From positions 105,181 through 169,180 of the forward strand of contig UCBZ01000017.1 of assembly GCA_900470775.1 (NCBI GenBank): 64,000 nt of DNA. The letters run 5' to 3'. How positions within the stretch are numbered: position 1 is the stretch's first letter; each line of letters begins with the position of its first letter. Of the stretch, positions 9,282 to 17,958 are shown one piece after another. The stretch is from Hyphomicrobiales bacterium (GTDB lineage Bacteria; Pseudomonadota; Alphaproteobacteria; Rhizobiales; Beijerinckiaceae). Below the pieces are notes generated by a model that saw nothing but the letters and a program-made list of their open reading frames with translations, ran no database searches and was not told the origin of the DNA. Made by a program: the position numbers and the translations under genes.

Positions 9282-9414
9282 GATGTGTCCGTGAGGGGGA
9301 AGCAGGCGGGATAGCCCGGCGCGGCCGCGCTGTCACGCCCGCAGGCCGTGGCGCGTCACTTGCTTGGACCGATCCACTCCTTATCGTGATGCCGAGCAGC
9401 CGAGACAACGAAGC

Positions 9415-9753
9415 ATGCCCCGCGAACGCCGCATCGGAATCGGCCATAACGGCGGCCCGCCGCTGAAGGAGCGCAAGCGCCGCTCCGCAAGCGGCAGCGG
9501 CGCGATCGGCCGCATTTTCGACTGGCGCTTCGCCCATCGCAAGGCCTGGAAGAAGCCGCGCGACATCGCGCTGAGCCGCCAGGAAAAGGCGGACGCACTC
9601 GGCCTGACCTATGAGGAGTATTCCCTCGAGATCATGGAGCGCGGCTATCATCCGCAGCCTGAGCATGCCGAGACGATCAAGGCCAGGCGCGCAGAGCGTC
9701 GCCGGGCCGGCGGCGTCGTGGGCCAATCGCTGAAGGGCAAGCGCCTGACATAG
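9415..9753 (+). CDS. Small basic protein with GIGHNGGPPL motif, function unknown
   Basis: A 112-residue, strongly basic protein. Residues 8-17 read GIGHNGGPPL, a motif I recall at the N-terminus of many uncharacterised Hyphomicrobiales proteins. A Lys/Arg-rich stretch follows, and then LTYEEYSLEIMERGYHPQ. The start was placed at the ATG of MPRERR, since the motif follows directly; an in-frame ATG at 9364 is less likely. It is divergent from the uup gene. The charge suggests nucleic-acid binding, but this is only inference. Confidence 0.6.
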   Translation: MPRERRIGIGHNGGPPLKERKRRSASGSGAIGRIFDWRFAHRKAWKKPRDIALSRQEKADALGLTYEEYSLEIMERGYHPQPEHAETIKARRAERRRAGGVVGQSLKGKRLT

Positions 9754-9762
9754 CGCAGAGCG

Positions 9763-10809
9763 TCAAGCGCGGAACCGCCGCCGTAGCCAGCGCGTCGCGG
9801 GGACCTCGAACAGGTGGTGCGCCGCCAGCGCAGCGATCACCGCGCCCGCCAGCGCCACCACGATGAACAGCGTCGGCTCATGCAGGCCGGCCCGCATGAA
9901 GACCTCCCGCAGCCCCCTGATCACGAAGGGATGCACGAGATACAGCGCATAGGAGGCATCGCCCACCCGCGCCAGCGCCCGCATGGCTGCGGACGGCGCC
10001 CCCTCGTTCCGACCCGACACCGCCGCCAGCACGAGCAGCGACGCGGCCGAGCCATGCAAGGCGACATCGCGCCAGGCACCGGCCGGCAGCTGCAGGTGCA
10101 CTCCAAATAGCAGGATCGCTACGCCGCCCGCCGCAATACCCCAGCGCAGCGGCGAGGCCAGATGCAGGCCGCCCCGCCGCAGCAGCGCCAGCGCCATCCC
10201 AGCCGCGAATTCCAGCACGATCGGCTGGCCCCAGAAGCCGAAGGGCAATGGCAGCGGTCCCGCCAGCAGTTCGCTGAACACCAGAACCAGAAGCGCCGCT
10301 GTCACGGCCGGGACGACAGAAGCCCGCGGCAGCATCAACGCAGCCGCGAACAGGACGTAGAACAGCATCTCGTAGTTCAGCGTCCAGCCCAGCGAATAGA
10401 CCGGCTGGACGAGCCCCTGCGTCGAGACCGCCGGCCAGAACAGGTAGGACGCAGCGATCTGCCCGAGGCCCGGCGCGCCGGAGTTGAGCACAGCCGGGAC
10501 AGCAAGCCCGATCAACAGGAACAGCGTCGTTGCGGCCCAGTAGAGCGGCACGATCCGCGCGATCCGGCGCTCCAGGAAGAGCTTCGCCGCGCCCGGTCGG
10601 CCGAAAAGCTTGCCCGAGGCATGCACCATGATGAAGCCGGAGACGACGAAGAAGATGTCGACGCCGGCCATCCAGGGCAGGATATCGCTGCGGACAAAGC
10701 TCGTTCCACCCTGCAGCGCGAGCATGGCCGCGTCGGGCTGGACATGGTGCACGGCGACCATGAAGGCCGCGAGCGCGCGCAGCGCCTGAATGGGAAGGAT
10801 GGCGGACAA
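9763..10809 (-). CDS. Acyltransferase 3 family membrane protein (OafA/ExoZ-like)
   Basis: A 348-residue protein with about ten hydrophobic segments. It opens with LPIQALRALAAFMVAVHH, the family signature in which His lies close to the end of helix 1, and has R-R/Q-rich cytoplasmic loops such as LERRIARIVPLYW. Such enzymes acetylate or acylate cell-surface or exported sugars. The only in-frame start that keeps the signature is TTG at 10809; the frame is closed by TGA a few codons upstream. It lies 49 bases after glk and could be in the hyi-glk unit. Confidence 0.8.
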   Translation of the reverse strand: MSAILPIQALRALAAFMVAVHHVQPDAAMLALQGGTSFVRSDILPWMAGVDIFFVVSGFIMVHASGKLFGRPGAAKLFLERRIARIVPLYWAATTLFLLIGLAVPAVLNSGAPGLGQIAASYLFWPAVSTQGLVQPVYSLGWTLNYEMLFYVLFAAALMLPRASVVPAVTAALLVLVFSELLAGPLPLPFGFWGQPIVLEFAAGMALALLRRGGLHLASPLRWGIAAGGVAILLFGVHLQLPAGAWRDVALHGSAASLLVLAAVSGRNEGAPSAAMRALARVGDASYALYLVHPFVIRGLREVFMRAGLHEPTLFIVVALAGAVIAALAAHHLFEVPATRWLRRRFRA

Positions 10810-10858
10810 GGGAAGCGGGCAGACATTCGGTCAAAGCCCGCCGGCCGGCGCGCCTGCC

Positions 10859-11857
10859 TCAGCCAAACCACAACCGGGCGGGATCGTCGAGGCCGAAGCG
10901 CTTGGGCGCGGCCGCTATGGCCGCCAGGCCCTGCTCGGCGCCGTCATGGGCGGTGACGACATGGAGCGCGAAACGCGCCGCCAGATCCTCCATCGGCGGC
11001 TTGCTGCAGAAGACGGCGTGGATCGTCGCCTTGTCGGCGAGCGGCAGCAGGCGCGGCACGATGCCGCCAGAGATATAGACGCCGCCTGTCGCCTTGAAAG
11101 CAAGCGCGAGATCGCCCGCCACCCGCGCCAGCAGCCGCCAGAAGCAGACCACCGCCATCAGCGCGGCGGGATCACCGTCGAGCGCCAGCGTCGTAACGTC
11201 GGCCGCACTGACATCGGCCTCCAGCATGCCGGCTTCGCTGGCGACGGCGCGGTGGAAGCGCACCAGCCCGTTGCCGCTCAACAGGTCTTCGATCGTGACC
11301 CGGGCAAGTCCGGCCTTCAGCGCCGGCCATATCCTCTCCTCTGCCGGGTCTTCCGGCCCGACGCCGATATGGCCGCATTCGGTCGGCACCAGCACACCGC
11401 GCGCGCCACGCTTGACCAAGGCGGCCGCGCCAAAGCCGGTGCCCGGCCCGAGCACGAGACGAACCCCATCCGGCTCCGGCGCACCCGACACGACCGTGGT
11501 CAGGTCGGCATCGCCCAGCACGGCGAGCGAGGCGGCCTGCGCCTCGAAATCATTGACAAGCAGCCCCTGCTCCAGCCCGAGCGCCCGCCCGATCTGCGGC
11601 CCGTCGAAATGCCAGTTGGCATTGGTGAGCTGCGCGCCGCGCCCTTCCAGCGGACCGGCAACGGCGAGCACGGCCGAGCGCGGCCGCTGCGTCAGCGTCG
11701 TCAATACGGATTCGAACGCCGCTTCGGGTGTCGGATGGCTGCCGGTGCTGATCCGCGCCAGCGGCCGGTGAGGCGCACCGGCGTGCTCGACCAGCGAGAG
11801 ACGGCAATTCGTGCCGCCGATATCGGCAACCAGAACCGGATAGGAGAAGCCAGCCAT
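10859..11857 (-). CDS. glk: Glucokinase
   Basis: A 332-residue ROK/Glk-type sugar kinase that phosphorylates glucose to glucose 6-phosphate with ATP. It shows the phosphate loop ADIGGTNCRLSL (11-22), the glucose-binding VNDFEAQA with catalytic Asp, GPGTGFGAAAL, the ECGHIGVGP motif that replaces the zinc site of ROK proteins, and GGVYISGGIVPR. The ATG at 11857 shares one base with the hyi stop codon (TGATG), which indicates translational coupling; a GTG one codon upstream would give a four-base overlap. Confidence 0.88.
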   Translation of the reverse strand: MAGFSYPVLVADIGGTNCRLSLVEHAGAPHRPLARISTGSHPTPEAAFESVLTTLTQRPRSAVLAVAGPLEGRGAQLTNANWHFDGPQIGRALGLEQGLLVNDFEAQAASLAVLGDADLTTVVSGAPEPDGVRLVLGPGTGFGAAALVKRGARGVLVPTECGHIGVGPEDPAEERIWPALKAGLARVTIEDLLSGNGLVRFHRAVASEAGMLEADVSAADVTTLALDGDPAALMAVVCFWRLLARVAGDLALAFKATGGVYISGGIVPRLLPLADKATIHAVFCSKPPMEDLAARFALHVVTAHDGAEQGLAAIAAAPKRFGLDDPARLWFG

Positions 11858-12663
11858 CACGCGGCGTCCAGCGGATCTGGCTTGTGTTCAGGTTTGCGGT
11901 AGTCCGAAAACCAGCCGAGACCTTCGAGCGTGCCCCCCTTCGGCCGGTACTCGCAGCCGACGAAGCCGTCATAGCCGAGTTCGTCGAGCAGCGCGAAAAG
12001 ACTCGGATAGTCCGGGCCCGCGCTGTCGGGCTCATGGCGCCCGTTGGCGCTGGCGATCTGGACATGGCCGACGAGCGGATAAAGCGCCTTCAGCTTGCCT
12101 GCGACATCGCCATGGATCAGCTCGCAATGATACATGTCGAACTGCAGCTTGACGTTCGCCCGCCCGGATTCGCGGACATAATCCGCCGCCCGGTCGAAAT
12201 CATTGAGGAAATAACCCGGCATGTCCCGGCCGTTGATCGGCTCGAGCAGCAGATCGATGCCATGCGGCGCCAGCGCATCGGCCGCGTAGGCCAGCGAGGC
12301 GCGGTAGGTTTCCTGCGCTGTCCGGTCCTCGGGATCGGCCAGACCCGCCATCATGTGCAGGCGCTTCACGCCGGTCTCATGCGCGTAAGCCAGAGCGGTC
12401 TCGACGCCGGCCTTGAATTCCGCCTCGCGCCCGGCCAGCGCGGCGATGCCCCGCTCGCCATTGGCGAAATCGCCCGGCGGCAGGTTGAACAGCGCCTGCT
12501 GCAATTCGCCGCCGGCCAGCGCCAGCCCGACCTGTTCGGACGGGTGCTCGTAGGGGAACAGGAACTCCACCGCCTCGAAGCCGGCATTGGACGCCGCCTT
12601 GAAGCGGTCCAGGAACGCCCATTCGGTGAACATCATCGAAAGATTGGCGGCAAAGAGCGGCAT
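11857..12663 (-). CDS. hyi: Hydroxypyruvate isomerase family TIM-barrel protein
   Basis: A 268-residue sugar-isomerase-like TIM barrel. The start MPLFAANLSMMFTEW, the catalytic-Glu region LLLEPINGRDMPGYFL, the metal-ligand stretch KLQFDMYHCELIHGD and GCEYRPKGGTLEGLGW are all those of Hyi/OtnI enzymes (hydroxypyruvate to tartronate semialdehyde, or 2-oxo-tetronate isomerisation). It is coupled to glk. The classic glyoxylate-pathway partners (gcl, glxR) are not adjacent, so the physiological substrate is uncertain. Confidence 0.82.
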   Translation of the reverse strand: MPLFAANLSMMFTEWAFLDRFKAASNAGFEAVEFLFPYEHPSEQVGLALAGGELQQALFNLPPGDFANGERGIAALAGREAEFKAGVETALAYAHETGVKRLHMMAGLADPEDRTAQETYRASLAYAADALAPHGIDLLLEPINGRDMPGYFLNDFDRAADYVRESGRANVKLQFDMYHCELIHGDVAGKLKALYPLVGHVQIASANGRHEPDSAGPDYPSLFALLDELGYDGFVGCEYRPKGGTLEGLGWFSDYRKPEHKPDPLDAA

Positions 12664-12768
12664 GGCGGTCTCGAGGCTGGTGACAATAGGCCAAGGCTAG
12701 CGCGATGCGCGGGCCGCGTCATGGGGCAACGCGTCAGGCACGCGATGCGTTCCGGGCCTGGTCCGCAG

Positions 12769-13743
12769 CTACTTCTTCGCCGGCGGGTTCGGATCCGTCG
12801 AGAAATGCCGGAAGACCATGTCGGGCGAGGAGGTGTTGTGGCGCGAATGCGTCGTGCGGCCCATCCAGATATCGGTCGCCTTGCCGCCGGTGAACGGCAT
12901 CAGCGGCTCCTCGCGCCAGCCCTTGGCGCCGGGTTCGCGAACGGCGATGCGGGCGACGTCGTTATTGCCCTCGGTGACATACATCGAGCGCAGCGCCACG
13001 AAGGCCTTGCCCCCGGTCACCGGCTTGTCGAGCACGGCATCCAGCACCATCCGGTTCTCATCGACGGAGTCGAGCTTGAGCGTGCCGGCCGAACCGTCCT
13101 TGAAATTCAGCTTGAAGGACAGCGTCGCGGGATCGAACACGATCTCCTTGATGTTCACGACCGGACGGCCGCCATCCTGCTCGATCGGCCCGAACAGGAA
13201 GGAGGAACCGTAGGCAGCGGCAGAGAGCTGCGGCGGCGGCAGCGGCCGGGTGCGCCAGTAGCCGTCCTGCGGATAGACCACAAGAACCTCGTAGGAGCCG
13301 GTCTTGCCGAGCTTCCAGAGCTGGACAAGATGCAGCCCTTTCTCGACGCGGTCCCCCACCTTGAAGGTGGTATCGGCCGGCCGCCAGAAGGTCGGGAAGG
13401 TGTAGCCGACGAGCCAGTATTCGATGCTCTCGTAGAAGGTGACGCGGCGCGGCGGCACCGGCGCCTTGAAGGCGGGATCGCCGGTCATGTCGCAGGCGGT
13501 CCAGTCGGCCTCCCAATTGTCGCGCAGCAGGCCCGCGATATAGGCGGGATGGGCAGCCTCGATCTGGAACCGGCGGACCTCGGGCGAGATCGCCTTGATC
13601 GTGACGTTGTCCTTCTCGGCGCAGAGCACCGGCTCGGATTCATTGCGAACCTCGACCGCAATGTCCCCTGCCGCGAAGGAGGGGGAGGCGACACAGGTCA
13701 AGGCCAGCAGGGCGATGCGGAGGCGGGTGGCAATTTTTGTCAT
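12769..13743 (-). CDS. Secreted protein of unknown function
   Basis: A 324-residue protein with a clear Sec signal peptide: a basic start (MTKIATRLR), a hydrophobic core and a cleavage site at about ASPSFA-AG (residue 24). The mature part is rich in beta-forming residues and Trp/Tyr, without a motif I recognise. It starts six bases after the stop of the FkbM methyltransferase gene and is the last gene of the opgH-FkbM unit, so it may act in the periplasm on the same glucan or glycolipid; that link is inference from position only. Confidence 0.65.
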   Translation of the reverse strand: MTKIATRLRIALLALTCVASPSFAAGDIAVEVRNESEPVLCAEKDNVTIKAISPEVRRFQIEAAHPAYIAGLLRDNWEADWTACDMTGDPAFKAPVPPRRVTFYESIEYWLVGYTFPTFWRPADTTFKVGDRVEKGLHLVQLWKLGKTGSYEVLVVYPQDGYWRTRPLPPPQLSAAAYGSSFLFGPIEQDGGRPVVNIKEIVFDPATLSFKLNFKDGSAGTLKLDSVDENRMVLDAVLDKPVTGGKAFVALRSMYVTEGNNDVARIAVREPGAKGWREEPLMPFTGGKATDIWMGRTTHSRHNTSSPDMVFRHFSTDPNPPAKK

Positions 13744-13749
13744 GACGGC

Positions 13750-14508
13750 TCAGCTCTCGATAATGGCATAGACATCGCCCGAATTGGCGGCGTGGGGAAG
13801 CTCGCGCAGATAGCCGCCCATGGCTTCGGCACTGGCAGGTTCGTCCAGTTCCAACCGCTGGCTTTCGCCAAGCGCGACATTGAAGCGATAGGGCCCGAGC
13901 GTCTCCAGCAGGGCAAGGCAGGCTTCGGCAACGTCGCGCTGGATCGTGGTGAACTCGAAGGAGATCACTGGGACCGGCCGGGTCAGCCCCGCCAGAACAT
14001 GAGCCTCGAAGCCCTCGACATCGATCTTGAGCAACGCCGGCAGGCCATGTCGCGCGATCAGCGAGTCGAGCGTGGTGCAGCGGACGGCAATCTCGTGGTC
14101 CCAGACCTGCTCCGCCCAGCCATCGGCTCCGTGCGCCGCGCCAATGAAAGCATCCGACGCCGTCGAGACAGTCGGATTGGCGCTGTTGATGCGCAGCGTG
14201 ATCGAACCGTCATGGTCGCCGCAGGCCGCCTCGACCAGCGTGACCTGCGCATCGCGGCCGTGGATCAGCCGCAGTACCCGCGCCGGACCAGGCTGCGGCT
14301 CGAGCGCGACGACGCGGGCGCCAAGCCGGCGGAAGGACGAGACACGGTCCCCGACATGGGCACCGATATCGAAGGCGAGATCGCCTGGCCGCAGGAAGCG
14401 GCCATAGAGCGCATCCATCGCGGCGTTGCGGGCCGCATCGCCATGATAGACGCGCAGCGAACGCGACAGCGCCTTGGCGGTGCCCCTGGGATAGATCGGA
14501 GCGTTCAT
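13750..14508 (-). CDS. FkbM family methyltransferase
   Basis: A 252-residue SAM-dependent methyltransferase. The SAM site is LAFDIGAHVGDRVSSFRRLG, with the acidic end of beta-2 at VALEPQPG, and the family hallmark LLKIDVEGFEAHVLAG stands in the middle. FkbM enzymes methylate hydroxyl groups of sugars or other small molecules. The ATG overlaps the opgH stop by four bases (ATGA), so the two are translationally coupled, and methylation of a glucan or sugar product made by OpgH is a reasonable guess. The reading frame continues upstream inside opgH, but that part is a shadow. Confidence 0.82.
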   Translation of the reverse strand: MNAPIYPRGTAKALSRSLRVYHGDAARNAAMDALYGRFLRPGDLAFDIGAHVGDRVSSFRRLGARVVALEPQPGPARVLRLIHGRDAQVTLVEAACGDHDGSITLRINSANPTVSTASDAFIGAAHGADGWAEQVWDHEIAVRCTTLDSLIARHGLPALLKIDVEGFEAHVLAGLTRPVPVISFEFTTIQRDVAEACLALLETLGPYRFNVALGESQRLELDEPASAEAMGGYLRELPHAANSGDVYAIIES

Positions 14509-16340
14509 GCGCGCGGCCGATCGGCGATGGCGACGAGCTCGGCCGGAGGATCGAAATCCTCCGGGATGCCGCAGAGTCCACGGCGGGCAAACCATGCGCC
14601 CAGACCCGGCAGCGCGGTCGCCATGGCGAAGGGTATCGCCAGCAGATAGCCGGCCGTCAGAGGCAACGACCAGAGCAGGACCGCTGGCGAGAGCAGAATC
14701 AGCGCCCCGAACAGATAGGTCGCGAACAAAAGATGCGGCCACAAACCGGCGAAGGCCGTGGCGAGCGACAGCGCACGGGCGTCGCGCGCCTGCCCGTTCC
14801 AGCCGATGCGCGCGCGGCCGAACAAGAGACCGACCATGAACAGCGTGGTCCGGAAACTCGACACCGCGCCCTGAAGAAAGGCGAAGACGACCTCGATCGC
14901 GGCCGAGGCGACGAAGCGCAAGGGTCCGCCATAGCGCTTTGCGCCGTCGCGACTGAGCAGGATGTCCGTGAAGCCCGCGAGCTTGGGCGAGAGATACATC
15001 GCCAAGAACAGCAGATAGAGCCCCGCCGCGAGACCCGACGGGTAGCCTTCGATACCTCGGTCTTCGACCACCTTGAGCGGTAAAAGCGCGATCATCAGCG
15101 TCCAGGCCGGCAGGCCGAGGAACATCAGGATCGCCCAGACCAGCTGGAAGCGGCTCATCGGACGCAAACCGGGCAGGTCGAGCAGCTTCAGATATTGCAG
15201 ATTGCCGAGGCACCAGCGCAGGTCGCGCTTGGCAAAGTCGAGCATAGTCGGCGGATTCTCCTCCCAACTCCCCGTCTCTTCCGGCAGCACGCGCACCTCG
15301 TAACCGGCGCGACGCATCAGCGTCGCCTCGACCTGGTCGTGGCTCATCACGGCGCCGCCGAGCGGCGGACCACCGGGCAGCACCGGCAGATGGCAGCCGT
15401 CGCGGAACGGCGCGATCCGGACCATCGCATTATGGCCCCAGAACGGGCCGCAATCGCCGATCCACCAGGCCGAGCCCATCGTGTAGGGCCGCATGCCCTG
15501 GCGCATGCCGAACTGGAAGACGCGCGCGAAGGCGGACTTGCTCGGCATGCCGACGACCAGGCTCTGCAGGATGCCGAGCCTGGGATAAGCCTGCATCATT
15601 CGCGTCAGCCGCACGATCGCCTCGCCCGACATCACGCTGTCGGCGTCGAGCGGCAGCATCACCTCGTAGTCGCCGCCCCAGCGCTCGCAGAAATCGCGGA
15701 CATTGCCAGCCTTGAAGCCGGCATTGTCGCTGCGGCGGCGATACGTGATGCGCCCGTCCTCACCGGTCTCGCGCTGCCATTGCGCAGCAAGCTGCTCCTC
15801 GGCGGCGGCGACAATCGGATCATCGCTGTCCGAGAGGACGAAGAAATCGAACCAGCCGCCCTCGCCGGTGGCATCGAGGCTGTCCTTGACGACGCGCAAC
15901 CGCTGGAACGCCCGGGCCGGGTCCTCATTGCGCAACGTCATCAGGATCGCGGTGCGGATCGCGATCGGCGTCGGTTGATCGCCGGCAGCCGCGAAGGGCG
16001 CGACGCGCTCCATCCCGTCCTTGACGCCATGCAGCAGCCAGAAGCCGATCACCGCGTTCCAGAAGCCGAGCACGGTCCAGGGCGCGCCGAACAGGAAGGC
16101 GACGAAGATCGCGACATCCGCTGCCGTCCAGCCGCCGGCACCCAAAACCTGCGCGAGGCCATAGAGCAGCGCCGCCAGCGTCACAAGATTGAGGGCAAGA
16201 ACGAGCCGGCGCCGCTTCGCCAGAACCGCGTCCGACTGCAGTCCGGCCGGCGTCAGGCCCGGCAACGGCTCCGCCCTTTCCGGAGCGGCAAGGCCTTGCG
16301 CCGCCGGCTGGAACGTGGTCGGAGCGGGACGCTGGTTCAT
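14505..16340 (-). CDS. mdoH: Glucans biosynthesis glucosyltransferase MdoH/OpgH
   Basis: A 611-residue inner-membrane GT2 enzyme that makes the beta-glucan backbone of osmoregulated periplasmic glucans from UDP-glucose. Two N-terminal hydrophobic segments precede the catalytic domain. The motifs are LSDSDDP, LPLDADSVMSGEA, MSHDQVEATLMRRAG and the product-binding KRDLRWCLGNLQY; several more membrane helices follow. The ATG at 16340 was chosen because GGAG lies about nine bases upstream; two in-frame ATGs further upstream have no such site. The usual partner mdoG is not in the window. Confidence 0.85.
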   Translation of the reverse strand: MNQRPAPTTFQPAAQGLAAPERAEPLPGLTPAGLQSDAVLAKRRRLVLALNLVTLAALLYGLAQVLGAGGWTAADVAIFVAFLFGAPWTVLGFWNAVIGFWLLHGVKDGMERVAPFAAAGDQPTPIAIRTAILMTLRNEDPARAFQRLRVVKDSLDATGEGGWFDFFVLSDSDDPIVAAAEEQLAAQWQRETGEDGRITYRRRSDNAGFKAGNVRDFCERWGGDYEVMLPLDADSVMSGEAIVRLTRMMQAYPRLGILQSLVVGMPSKSAFARVFQFGMRQGMRPYTMGSAWWIGDCGPFWGHNAMVRIAPFRDGCHLPVLPGGPPLGGAVMSHDQVEATLMRRAGYEVRVLPEETGSWEENPPTMLDFAKRDLRWCLGNLQYLKLLDLPGLRPMSRFQLVWAILMFLGLPAWTLMIALLPLKVVEDRGIEGYPSGLAAGLYLLFLAMYLSPKLAGFTDILLSRDGAKRYGGPLRFVASAAIEVVFAFLQGAVSSFRTTLFMVGLLFGRARIGWNGQARDARALSLATAFAGLWPHLLFATYLFGALILLSPAVLLWSLPLTAGYLLAIPFAMATALPGLGAWFARRGLCGIPEDFDPPAELVAIADRPRA

Positions 16341-16406
16341 GGCTGTCTCCGTCATGCGATCGATCTGGGCGAGGCGGGCAAAGCAGAGCTGACGGGAGAC
16401 GGCGAC

Positions 16407-17456
16407 ATGGCGGAAAACCACACGGCGCAAGACCTAAAGCCGGCATTTTCGTCGAGTGCAAGTTCGTCGAATGCAAGCGCATCCGCGACGGCGCTTTGGT
16501 ATGTCGCGCCGCGTGAATGCGCCCTGAACGTCGAAGCGCTTCCGGAGCTTGCCGAACAGGACTGCCTGATCCGCACGCTGTGGAGCGGGATCAGCCGCGG
16601 CACCGAGCGCCTTGTCTGGGAGGGGCGCGTCCCAGTGGCTGAATATGAGCGCATGCGGGCTCCGTTCCAGCAGGGTGCTTTCCCCTTCCCGGTGAAGTAC
16701 GGCTACTGCGCGGTGGGCATTGTGGATGCCGGTCCCGCAGACCTGCTCGGCGTGACCGTCTTCTGCCTGCATCCGCATCAGGACTGGTTCGTCGCTCCCG
16801 CCAAGCGGCTGACCCGCGTGCCGTCGAGCGTGCCCGCCCGCCGCGCCATCCTCGCCGCCAATATGGAAACCGCCCTCAACGCGCACTGGGACGCCGGCTC
16901 CGGCCCGGCCGACCGCATCGTCGTGGTCGGCGGCGGCGTGATCGGCCTGCTCGTCGCCTGGCTGGCGGCAAGGCTGCCGGGCGCGCAGGTGACGCTGGTC
17001 GATCTCGACGAGAGCCGTCAGGCGGTGGCGAACCGGCTCGGCTTCGGCTTCGCCCGGCCCGACGCTGCGCCGCAGGATGCCGACATCGTCTTTCACGCCA
17101 GCGCCTCGGCTGCGGGTCTCGCAACGGCGATCGGCTGCGCCGGCCCCGAGGCGCGGATTGTCGAGCTGAGCTGGTATGGCGAGGGCGCGGTGGCGGCCCC
17201 GCTCGGCGGCGCCTTCCATTCGCGCCGGCTGCAACTGCTCTCCTCGCAGGTCGGCCAGGTCTCGTCCTCGCGCCGGGCGCGATGGGATTATGCCCGCCGC
17301 TCCGCAGCCGCGATGGCGCTGCTGGCCGACGACCGGCTCGACGCGCTGATCACCGACGAGATCCCCTTCACTGATGCCCCGGGGCGGCTGCCGGCCCTGC
17401 TGGCGCCGGGCGCGGCTGGTCTCACCGCCGCGATTTGCTATGGAGAGCCCTCATGA
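16407..17456 (+). CDS. Medium-chain dehydrogenase lacking zinc ligands (BchC-like)
   Basis: A 349-residue protein of the alcohol-dehydrogenase superfamily. The Rossmann motif is VVVGGGVIGLLVAWLAA (about 171-187), followed by VTLVDLDESR with an Asp that suggests NAD(H). The catalytic-zinc region reads LWSGISRGTERLVWEG (58-73), with no Cys where GxCGTD is normal, and the GHE site is replaced by KYGYCAVG. This is the zinc-free pattern seen in BchC-type dehydrogenases. A GGGAG sequence precedes the ATG. It overlaps the VOC gene by four bases and starts the pterin-like cluster; the Ser/Ala-rich leader (about residues 13-29) is unusual. Confidence 0.75.
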   Translation: MAENHTAQDLKPAFSSSASSSNASASATALWYVAPRECALNVEALPELAEQDCLIRTLWSGISRGTERLVWEGRVPVAEYERMRAPFQQGAFPFPVKYGYCAVGIVDAGPADLLGVTVFCLHPHQDWFVAPAKRLTRVPSSVPARRAILAANMETALNAHWDAGSGPADRIVVVGGGVIGLLVAWLAARLPGAQVTLVDLDESRQAVANRLGFGFARPDAAPQDADIVFHASASAAGLATAIGCAGPEARIVELSWYGEGAVAAPLGGAFHSRRLQLLSSQVGQVSSSRRARWDYARRSAAAMALLADDRLDALITDEIPFTDAPGRLPALLAPGAAGLTAAICYGEPS

Positions 17457-17911
17457 CAGCCCTCCGCTCGCATCCGCGCCCCGCTCTGGTGCCGGAACTC
17501 AACATCACCTCGCTGCCGGCAAGTCTCGCCTTCTGGCGCGACCTGCTCGGTTTCCGTGTCCTCTACGACCGGCCGGACCAGGGTTTTGCGGCCATCGAGC
17601 GCGACGGCGTCGAGTTCATGCTGGAGGAATACGACACCGGCCCAGCCGAACGGCGCGATATCTGGGCAACCGGCGCGCGCGAAAAGCCCTATGGCCGCGG
17701 CATCAATTTCGAGATCATGGTCAAGGATGTCGCCGTCCTGCTCGATACGCTGGGCCGGGCTGCCTGGCCGATCTTCTTCGGTCCCGAGGAACGCTGGTAC
17801 AAGATCAGCGACACCGAGGAGACCGGCGTCCACCAGTTTCTCGTCCAGGACCCGGACGGCTATCTCCTGAGGCTCTCCCAGTCGCTCGGCCGCAGGCCGC
17901 TCGCCAGCTAA
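17453..17911 (+). CDS. VOC family (glyoxalase/bleomycin resistance-like) protein
   Basis: A 152-residue protein with the two beta-alpha-beta-beta-beta modules of the vicinal-oxygen-chelate fold: VPELNITSLPASLAFWRDLLGF at the start, then FAAIERDGVEFMLEE, and at the end HQFLVQDPDGYLLRLSQSLG. It is very close to bleomycin-resistance-type proteins. Its ATG overlaps the dehydrogenase stop (ATGA) and has GGAG upstream, so it is translated with that gene. VOC members bind drugs or catalyse isomerisations and epimerisations, so a role in processing the cluster's product is possible as well as resistance. Confidence 0.8.
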   Translation: MTALRSHPRPALVPELNITSLPASLAFWRDLLGFRVLYDRPDQGFAAIERDGVEFMLEEYDTGPAERRDIWATGAREKPYGRGINFEIMVKDVAVLLDTLGRAAWPIFFGPEERWYKISDTEETGVHQFLVQDPDGYLLRLSQSLGRRPLAS

Positions 17912-17958
17912 GCCAATATCCCGTCACAGCCCAAGACATTTACAGCCAAGGAACGCGC

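Noticed and set aside
7434..9314. Plus-strand frame of 626 codons opposite uup
   Set aside because: Complement of a well-conserved ABC-F gene; no motif, no ribosome-binding site.
11884..14649. Plus-strand frame of 921 codons
   Set aside because: It crosses several minus-strand genes (hyi, secreted protein, FkbM) and resembles the shadow of their codon bias. No domain is recognisable.
15195..16406. Upstream extension of the dehydrogenase frame over opgH
   Set aside because: It is antisense to opgH; the family start and GGGAG lie at 16407.
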